Source of the DNA: Intrasporangium_A sp039812505
GTDB lineage: Bacteria > Actinomycetota > Actinomycetes > Actinomycetales > Dermatophilaceae
Direction: 5' to 3'
NCBI RefSeq assembly: GCF_039812505.1
Contig: NZ_JBDIAQ010000127.1
Span: 1 to 10,435, forward strand
DNA length: 10,435 nucleotides
Part shown: positions 5,801 through 10,435 of the stretch, piece after piece
Layout of the letters: the number at the start of each line of letters is the position of its first letter
Position numbering within the stretch: position 1 is the stretch's first letter
Notes under the pieces: model-generated
Told to the model about the DNA's origin: nothing
Databases searched by the model: none
The model's input: the letters and a program-made list of their open reading frames with translations, nothing else
Translations under genes and position numbers: made by a program

Positions 5801-6895
5801 ATGATCCGCTTCGAGTCGGTCGGCAAGTCGTACCCCGACGGGACCGTCGCCGTGGGTGACCTCAGCCTGGACGTGCCGGACGGCCAGATCACCGTCTTCG
5901 TCGGGCCGTCCGGGTGCGGCAAGACGACCTCGCTGCGCATGATCAACCGGATGATCGAGCCGACCAGCGGCCGGATCACCGTCGACGACCGCGACACCGC
6001 CACGATGGACGCGGCCACCCTGCGGCGCAGCATGGGCTACGTCATCCAGCACGCCGGGCTGTTCCCGCACCGCACGATCAAGGCCAACATCGCCACCGTG
6101 CCGCTACTGCTCGGCTGGGACCGGCGCCGCGCGGAGCGGCGCGCGCTGGAGCTGATGGAGCAGGTCGGCCTGCCCGCCCACCTGGCCAAGCGGTACCCGG
6201 CCCAGCTCTCGGGCGGGCAGCAGCAGCGGGTCGGCGTCGCCCGGGCCCTGGCCGCCGACCCCCCGATCATGCTCATGGACGAGCCGTTCAGCGCGGTGGA
6301 CCCCATCGTGCGCGAGCAGCTGCAGGACGCGTTCCTGCGGCTGCAGGCCGAGCTCGGCAAGACGATCGTGTTCGTCACCCACGACATCGACGAGGCGATC
6401 AAGCTCGGGGACCAGGTCGCCGTGCTCCAGGTGCGGGGCGAGCTCGCGCAGCTGGCTCCCCCGGCGACGCTGCTCGCCGAGCCGGCCGACGAGTTCGTCG
6501 CCGACTTCGTCGGCAAGGACCGCGGCTACCGGACGCTCAGCTTCCGCTCGGCCCCCTATCCCGTTGCCGAGGAGCCGACGGTGCCGGTCGGCGCGAGCAC
6601 CGACCTGGTCCGCCGCACCGCGGTCGGCGGCTGGGCGCTGGTCACCGACGACGAGCGGCGCCCCCTCGGCTGGGTCGACCCGGACAAGGTGGACGGCACG
6701 GTGTCGACCCGGTCGCTGCACCGCGGCGGGACGGTCGCGTCGGTCACCGGCACCCTGCGCGAGGCCCTCGACGCCGCACTGTCCTCCCCCTCCGGACGTG
6801 GCGTGATCGTCGATGACACCGGAGCGCTGCTCGGCACGGTGCAGGCCCGTGAGGTCGTCGACGCGATCACGGCCACCGCACGTCGGGAAACCTGA
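5801..6895 (+). CDS. Quaternary-amine ABC importer ATPase with C-terminal CBS-like tail (OpuCA/ProV type)
   Basis: A 364-residue ATPase that powers uptake through the two permeases downstream. Walker A is GPSGCGKTT (35-43), the Q-loop glutamine is Q83, the signature is LSGGQQQR (136-143), Walker B is IMLMDE (156-161), the D-loop is SAVD (164-167) and the switch histidine is H194 (FVTHD). The early stretch PSGCGKTTSLRMINRMIEPT is characteristic of the glycine betaine/carnitine/choline subfamily. Residues from about 255 to the end form an extension resembling the CBS pair of OpuA/OpuC ATPases, but diverged, with one clear beta-alpha repeat (GVIVDDTGALLGTVQAREVV). In relatives the CBS tail senses ionic strength or nucleotides; whether it does here is open. 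The ATG at 5801 has only GCGAGG, about ten bases upstream, as a ribosome site. The stop TGA shares its A with the ATG of the next gene, so translation is coupled. Confidence 0.95.
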   Translation: MIRFESVGKSYPDGTVAVGDLSLDVPDGQITVFVGPSGCGKTTSLRMINRMIEPTSGRITVDDRDTATMDAATLRRSMGYVIQHAGLFPHRTIKANIATVPLLLGWDRRRAERRALELMEQVGLPAHLAKRYPAQLSGGQQQRVGVARALAADPPIMLMDEPFSAVDPIVREQLQDAFLRLQAELGKTIVFVTHDIDEAIKLGDQVAVLQVRGELAQLAPPATLLAEPADEFVADFVGKDRGYRTLSFRSAPYPVAEEPTVPVGASTDLVRRTAVGGWALVTDDERRPLGWVDPDKVDGTVSTRSLHRGGTVASVTGTLREALDAALSSPSGRGVIVDDTGALLGTVQAREVVDAITATARRET

Positions 6896-7539
6896 TGGAC
6901 TGGTTCACCGCGCACGCCGGCGAGGTCTGGCCGTTCTTCGTCGAGCACCTCTACCTGTCCGGCGTCCCGCTGCTCATCGGCCTGGCGATCGCGCTGCCGC
7001 TGGGCTGGGTGGCCAAGCGCTACCGCTTCCTCGGCCCGCCGCTCATCATGGGCACCGGGCTGCTCTACACGCTCCCCTCGCTCGCCGTGTTCATCCTCCT
7101 GCCGGGCATCCTGCACACCCAGATCCTCGACCCCGTCAACGTCATCGTCGCGATGACCGTGTACACGGTCGCACTGCTCGTGCGCACGGTCGCCGACGGG
7201 CTGCACGCCGTCCCCGAGGACGTCCTGCTGTCCGCGACCGCGATGGGCTACCGCCCGTTCGCCCGGCTGGTCAAGATCGAGCTGCCGCTTGCCGTCCCGG
7301 TCATCTCGGCCGGGCTGCGGGTCGCCGCGGTCAGCAACGTCAGCATCGTCAGCGTCGCCGCCATCATCGGTGTCGAGCAGCTCGGCTCGCTGTTCACCGA
7401 CGGGTTCAATCGGGCCTTCTTCGCGCCCATCATCACCGGCATCGTGGCCTGTGTCGTGCTGTCCCTGCTGCTCGACCTGCTCATCATGGGCGTGACCCAC
7501 CTGCTCACCCCGTGGGCCCGGACGAGGCGGCCGACATGA
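6895..7539 (+). CDS. Quaternary-amine ABC importer permease 1 (OpuCB/ProW type)
   Basis: A 214-residue inner-membrane permease with about five to six hydrophobic segments. The BPD transporter (EAA) loop that docks on the ATPase is at 108-131 (EDVLLSATAMGYRPFARLVK, then IELP). LYTLPSLAVFILLPG (57-71) is the pore-lining stretch seen in OpuC-type permeases. The length is normal for OpuCB/OpuCD-like subunits and shorter than fused binding-domain forms. The gene overlaps the ATPase stop by one base and its own stop overlaps the next start as ATGA. Paired with a second permease of the same type, it should form a heterodimeric channel. The substrate class (betaine, choline, carnitine or ergothioneine) cannot be told from the permease alone. 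Confidence 0.95.
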   Translation: MDWFTAHAGEVWPFFVEHLYLSGVPLLIGLAIALPLGWVAKRYRFLGPPLIMGTGLLYTLPSLAVFILLPGILHTQILDPVNVIVAMTVYTVALLVRTVADGLHAVPEDVLLSATAMGYRPFARLVKIELPLAVPVISAGLRVAAVSNVSIVSVAAIIGVEQLGSLFTDGFNRAFFAPIITGIVACVVLSLLLDLLIMGVTHLLTPWARTRRPT

Positions 7540-8294
7540 TCAACGAGATCATCGCCTGGCTGTCCGATCCGGCGCACCTACCCGAGATCGTCGAGCGCAC
7601 CCAGGAGCACGTCGTCTACTCGATCATCGCAGTGGCCGTCGCCGCGGTCATCGCGATCCCGGCGGGTCTCTGGGTGGGGCACACCGGGCGGGGCCGGTTC
7701 GTGGTGGTGAACCTGGCCGGGGCCGCCCGCGCCATCCCGTCGCTGGGCCTGCTCTACTTCATCGTGCTGTGGCTCAGCCCGAAGATCAGCGGGGACCTGG
7801 CCTTCCTCGTGCCCAACCTCGTGGTGCTGATCGTGCTGGCCATCCCGCCGCTGCTGTCCGGTGCCTACGCCGGCATCGAGGAGGTCGACCCGGCCGCCCG
7901 CGACGCCGCCCGCGGGATGGGGATGCGCGGCTGGCAGGTCCTGCTCAAGGTAGAGGTACCGTGCGCGCTGCCGCTGCTCTTCTCCGGGCTGCGCTCCGCG
8001 TTCCTGCAGGTCATCGCGACGGCGACGATCGCCGCCACCGCCGCCCTCGGCGGACTCGGCCGCTTCCTGATCGACGGGCTGTCCGTGCGCGACTACCCGC
8101 AGATGGCCTCGGGCGCCGTGCTCGTGGCGGTCCTCGCCATCGTCGTCGACCTGCTGTTGGCCCTGGCCCAGCGGCTCGTCACCTCGCCCGGTGTGACCGG
8201 CCGGTTCGGCGGCACCCGCCGCAGGGGTCGCGAGGGGCGTCGGGCGGCCGGTCGGGCCGTTGTCAGTACCGACCCGGAGAATGCCGTGGGCTGA
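7536..8294 (+). CDS. Quaternary-amine ABC importer permease 2 (OpuCD/ProW type)
   Basis: A 252-residue second permease. Hydrophobic segments run from about 28 to 210; GAARAIPSLGLLYFIVLWLS at 62-81 matches the pore region of OpuC permeases. The EAA loop is at 115-142 (EEVDPAARDAARGMGMRGWQ, then VLLKVEVP). About 30 residues after the last helix are Arg/Gly-rich (GRFGGTRRRGREGRRAAGR) and probably cytoplasmic; this tail is longer than in permease 1. The start ATG overlaps the stop of permease 1 (ATGA), so the two subunits are probably made in step. Family and order (ATPase, permease, permease, binding protein) identify a type I importer for quaternary ammonium compounds. Confidence 0.95.
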   Translation: MINEIIAWLSDPAHLPEIVERTQEHVVYSIIAVAVAAVIAIPAGLWVGHTGRGRFVVVNLAGAARAIPSLGLLYFIVLWLSPKISGDLAFLVPNLVVLIVLAIPPLLSGAYAGIEEVDPAARDAARGMGMRGWQVLLKVEVPCALPLLFSGLRSAFLQVIATATIAATAALGGLGRFLIDGLSVRDYPQMASGAVLVAVLAIVVDLLLALAQRLVTSPGVTGRFGGTRRRGREGRRAAGRAVVSTDPENAVG

Positions 8295-8319
8295 CCCGTC
8301 CGGCACGTGGCCCATCCAG

Positions 8320-8376
8320 ACCCGGTCGACACCGCGGGCCCGACACCCGGGGCTCGACTCAGACCCAGGGCTCGAC
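8320..8376 (+). repeat. Imperfect direct repeats before the binding-protein gene
   Basis: ACCCGGGGCTCGAC at 8345-8358 recurs with one mismatch as ACCCAGGGCTCGAC at 8363-8376, 18 bases on. A shorter relative, ACCCGGTCGAC, lies at 8320-8330. They fill the 97-base gap between permease 2 and the binding protein, the only large gap inside the transporter operon. An extra promoter, an mRNA-processing or stability element, or slippage are all possible. Confidence 0.5.
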
Positions 8377-8391
8377 ACAAAGGAAGAGAAC

Positions 8392-9318
8392 ATGATGAAA
8401 CCCTCGAAGATCGCCCTCGCCGCCATGAGCGCTGCCGCGCTGCTCGGCCTGACCGCGTGCGGCAGCGGCGGCGGTGACGACAACCCGCTGAGCGGGCCGA
8501 CCTCGGCATCGGCGTCGGACACGATCACGGTCGGGTCGGCCAACTTCCCCGAGTCCGAGCTGCTCATGGACATCTACGCCGGGGCGCTGCAGGCCAAGGG
8601 CGTCAAGACCGCCACGAAGCCCAACATCGGCAGCCGCGAGGTCTACATACCCGCCCTGCTCGACGGCTCGATCGACCTGGTCCCCGAGTACACCGGCGTG
8701 CTGCTGCAGTACTTCGACAAGAACGCCACAGTGGGCGATGCCGAGACCACCTTCAAGGCGCTGCAGGCCGCGCTGCCACCGGACCTGACTGTGCTCGACA
8801 AGTCCGCCGCCGAGGACAAGGACGCCGTCGTGGTCACCAAGGCCACCGCCGAGAAGGACCACCTGACCTCGCTCGGCGACTTGGCGCCGTACGCCAAGGA
8901 CATGGTGCTGGGCGGCCCACCCGAGTGGAAGACGCGCGAGACCGGCGTGCCGGGCCTGAAGCGCGTCTACGGGCTGACGTTCAAGTCCTTCAAGCCGCTC
9001 GACGCCGGCGGCCCGCTCACCGTGCAGGCCCTGAAGAACGGGCAGATCCAGGCGGGCAACCTCTTCACGACCGACGCGAACATCCCGGCCAACGGCTTCG
9101 TCGTGCTGCAGGACCCGAAGGGCCTGTTCGGCTCCCAGAACATCGTGCCGCTGATTCGCAAGTCCAAGGTCAACGACACCGTGAGCGGTGCCCTGAACGC
9201 CGTGTCGGCCAAGCTCGAGACCGAGGCTCTGGCCAACCTGGTCAAGCAGGTCGTCATCGACAAGAAGGACCCGACCGCAGTGGCCAAGGAGTTCCTGTCC
9301 AGCAACGGTCTGGGCTGA
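8392..9318 (+). CDS. Quaternary-amine ABC importer substrate-binding lipoprotein (OpuCC/OpuAC family)
   Basis: A 308-residue extracytoplasmic lipoprotein. The signal peptide ends in the lipobox LTAC with acylated Cys23, followed by a Gly/Ser/Asp-rich linker to about residue 42. The OpuAC domain starts TITVGSANFPESELLMD (44-60) and continues IGSREVYIPALLDGSIDLVP (79-98), EYTG (99-102), GGPPEWKTRETGVPGLKRVY (174-193) and LKNGQIQAGNLFTTD (214-228), all in the order of the OpuCC-like family. Y85, Y100, Y107, Y167 and Y193 are candidates for the aromatic cage that holds a trimethylammonium group. Related binding domains take glycine betaine, carnitine, choline or ergothioneine (EgtU); the ligand here is not determined. 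ATG 8392 is chosen with AGGAAGAG just upstream; ATG 8395 is one codon later. The gene is 97 bases past permease 2, presumably in the same operon with possibly separate control of this abundant subunit. Confidence 0.95.
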   Translation: MMKPSKIALAAMSAAALLGLTACGSGGGDDNPLSGPTSASASDTITVGSANFPESELLMDIYAGALQAKGVKTATKPNIGSREVYIPALLDGSIDLVPEYTGVLLQYFDKNATVGDAETTFKALQAALPPDLTVLDKSAAEDKDAVVVTKATAEKDHLTSLGDLAPYAKDMVLGGPPEWKTRETGVPGLKRVYGLTFKSFKPLDAGGPLTVQALKNGQIQAGNLFTTDANIPANGFVVLQDPKGLFGSQNIVPLIRKSKVNDTVSGALNAVSAKLETEALANLVKQVVIDKKDPTAVAKEFLSSNGLG

Positions 9319-9361
9319 CGGGTCCGAGGGCGGGCCGGCGACGGTCAGGCGCGACGGCGGT

Positions 9362-9484
9362 CCGCGACCGGCAGGCCGGCGGGCCGCTCCGCGACCGGCG
9401 GACAACCGGCGGGCCGGGCTGCGACCGGCAGGGGCGGGCCGGGCCGCGACCGGCGGACAACCGGCGGGCCGGGCTGCGACCGGC
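9362..9484 (+). repeat. 41-bp direct repeat within a five-copy GCGACCGGC array
   Basis: An exact 41-base unit occurs at 9389-9429 and 9444-9484 (period 55). It is built from a shorter core, GCGACCGGC, found at 9364, 9391, 9421, 9446 and 9476, at spacings of 27, 30, 25 and 30 bases. CCGGCGGGCCG-type sequence fills the gaps. The array occupies most of the spacer between the binding-protein stop and the regulator start, ending 16 bases before the regulator ATG. It may be an iterated protein-binding site or a minisatellite. Confidence 0.85.
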
Positions 9485-9493
9485 GACTACCGT

Positions 9494-9498
9494 AGGAG
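9494..9498 (+). promoter_or_regulatory. Ribosome binding site of the LacI-type regulator
   Basis: AGGAG lies two bases before the ATG at 9501, an unusually short spacing that may limit expression. No other plausible start precedes the helix-turn-helix. Confidence 0.5.
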
Positions 9499-9500
9499 AC

Positions 9501-10435
9501 ATGACCCCACCGGGCCGGCGACCGACCTTGGCCGACATCGCCCGGGAGACCGGGCTCTCCAGGGCGGCCGTCTCCTACGCCCTGCGCGGCTTGCAGGTCC
9601 CGGTGGAGACCCAGACCCGGGTGCGCGAGGTGGCCGACCGGCTCGGCTACAGCGCCAACCCCATCGCCCGGGCGCTGTCCTCCGGCCGGACCGACACGAT
9701 CGGCGTGCTGTGCGGATCCCTCGACGACAGCTGGCAGCAGGCCGTCACGGCGGCCCTGGTACAGGCCCTGCCGGAGACCGGCCGTCAGGCCGTGATCATG
9801 GACGCCGGATCGGACCCGGCGGTGCAGCTCGCATTGGCCGAACGTCTCGTGGACACCCGCGCCGACGCCATCGTCGTCATGCCGCTCGACCCGGCCGCGC
9901 CGGAGTGGTCCGACCTCGCCGAACGCGCGACGGTCGTCTCGATCGGCGACGGTCTGCCGACTGCCCGGGCAGCGGCCGAGATCGTCTACGACAACGTGGC
10001 GGGGGTCACCGACGGGCTGGGCCGCCTCGCCGCGGCCGGCCACGAACGGGTCGCGGTGCTCTCCCCCATCGGGGTCGACACCCCGGACCGTCCCGCCGAG
10101 GCCGTGGTGGCCCGGGTGGGCGCCGAGCTGAGCCTGCTGGCCCGCGTCGTGCAGTCCCCGCACGAGCTCGACGCCGCGTGCGCCGTGGTGCGCGCCGAGC
10201 TCGCCACGGCCGAGCCCCCGACGGGGTTCCTCTGCCTGGCCGACTCGATGGCGTGGGGGGTGTATGCCGCCGCGCGTGAGCTCGGTCTGACGATCCCCGG
10301 CGACCTCTCGGTCATCGGGTACGACGACGCGCCTGTCTCGCGGCTGCTCGTGCCGCCGTTGACCACCTACCACTGGCCGATGGGGCGTCTCGTGGACGCC
10401 GTCACGCGCACCCTGGAGCGGGCCATCGACGAGGG
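9501..10435 (+). CDS. LacI/GalR-family transcription regulator (3' end outside window)
   Basis: 311 complete codons are present and the frame is open at the window edge. The N-terminal helix-turn-helix TLADIARETGLSRAAVSYAL (9-28) is classic LacI; the hinge helix region NPIARALSSGRTDTIGVL (53-70) joins it to a periplasmic-binding-protein-like ligand domain. The ligand domain ends with the usual LacI stretch GFLCLADSMAWGVYAAAREL, then SVIGYDDAPVSRLLVPPLTT. About 20-30 residues are probably missing. Such proteins are usually repressors released by a small ligand, commonly a sugar but sometimes a nucleoside or other metabolite. Position, 182 bases after the binding-protein gene and on the same strand, makes it the likely regulator of the transporter and of the divergent lyase homologue; it may also control itself through the repeats just upstream. 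Target and effector are inferred only from location. Confidence 0.93.
   Translation, partial: MTPPGRRPTLADIARETGLSRAAVSYALRGLQVPVETQTRVREVADRLGYSANPIARALSSGRTDTIGVLCGSLDDSWQQAVTAALVQALPETGRQAVIMDAGSDPAVQLALAERLVDTRADAIVVMPLDPAAPEWSDLAERATVVSIGDGLPTARAAAEIVYDNVAGVTDGLGRLAAAGHERVAVLSPIGVDTPDRPAEAVVARVGAELSLLARVVQSPHELDAACAVVRAELATAEPPTGFLCLADSMAWGVYAAARELGLTIPGDLSVIGYDDAPVSRLLVPPLTTYHWPMGRLVDAVTRTLERAIDE

Noticed and set aside
5590..6033. Longer starts for the lyase homologue, including ATG 5619
   Set aside because: The family N terminus begins at the GTG at 5589 with a strong ribosome site; the longer forms run into the divergent transporter gene.
9362..9484. CRISPR array
   Set aside because: The repeats contain sub-repeats, only two full units exist, and the 14-base gap between them is too short and repeat-like to be a spacer.
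9345..10373. Minus-strand open frames opposite the LacI-type gene
   Set aside because: They give Arg/Gly/His-rich shadow products; the plus-strand frame has a full LacI helix-turn-helix and ligand domain.

Overview
The window is high-GC DNA (by eye well above 65%) with strong G/C preference at third codon positions, tightly overlapping genes and GTG/ATG starts behind GGAGG-type ribosome sites. This fits an Actinomycetota chromosome; I cannot place the genus. There is no RNA gene, insertion sequence or CRISPR array.

Left block, minus strand, 1-3843: three genes read leftwards as one likely operon. First comes a quinol-type nitric oxide reductase (norB/norZ type, 772 aa), then a three-helix membrane protein with a four-cysteine cytoplasmic loop, then a stomatin/slipin-type SPFH protein. 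The gene junctions are a 7-base gap and an ATGA overlap. The likely role is detoxification of NO at the membrane, with two accessory proteins of unknown function. A 303-base spacer (3844-4146) separates this operon from the next gene and carries a GC hairpin and a pair of exact 19-bp direct repeats.

Middle and right, 4147-10435: a histidine/phenylalanine ammonia-lyase family protein on the minus strand faces away from a four-gene OpuC/ProU-type quaternary-amine ABC transporter on the plus strand (ATPase with CBS-like tail, two permeases, lipoprotein binding protein). A LacI-family regulator follows on the plus strand and runs off the right edge. The 211-base divergent spacer between lyase and transporter carries several inverted repeats, and a 41-bp direct repeat lies just before the regulator gene.

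The most interesting point is that the lyase homologue lacks the Ala-Ser-Gly triad that makes the MIO electrophile, and also has Phe where the family has its catalytic Tyr. It therefore should not be an ordinary ammonia lyase. The MIO-free relative with known chemistry is ergothionase, which eliminates trimethylamine from ergothioneine, a histidine betaine. Placing such a protein next to a betaine-type importer and a sugar/metabolite-type repressor suggests an uptake-and-elimination system for a trimethylammonium amino acid (ergothioneine, hercynine or another betaine). That assignment is inference; the missing triad and the gene layout are read directly from the sequence.
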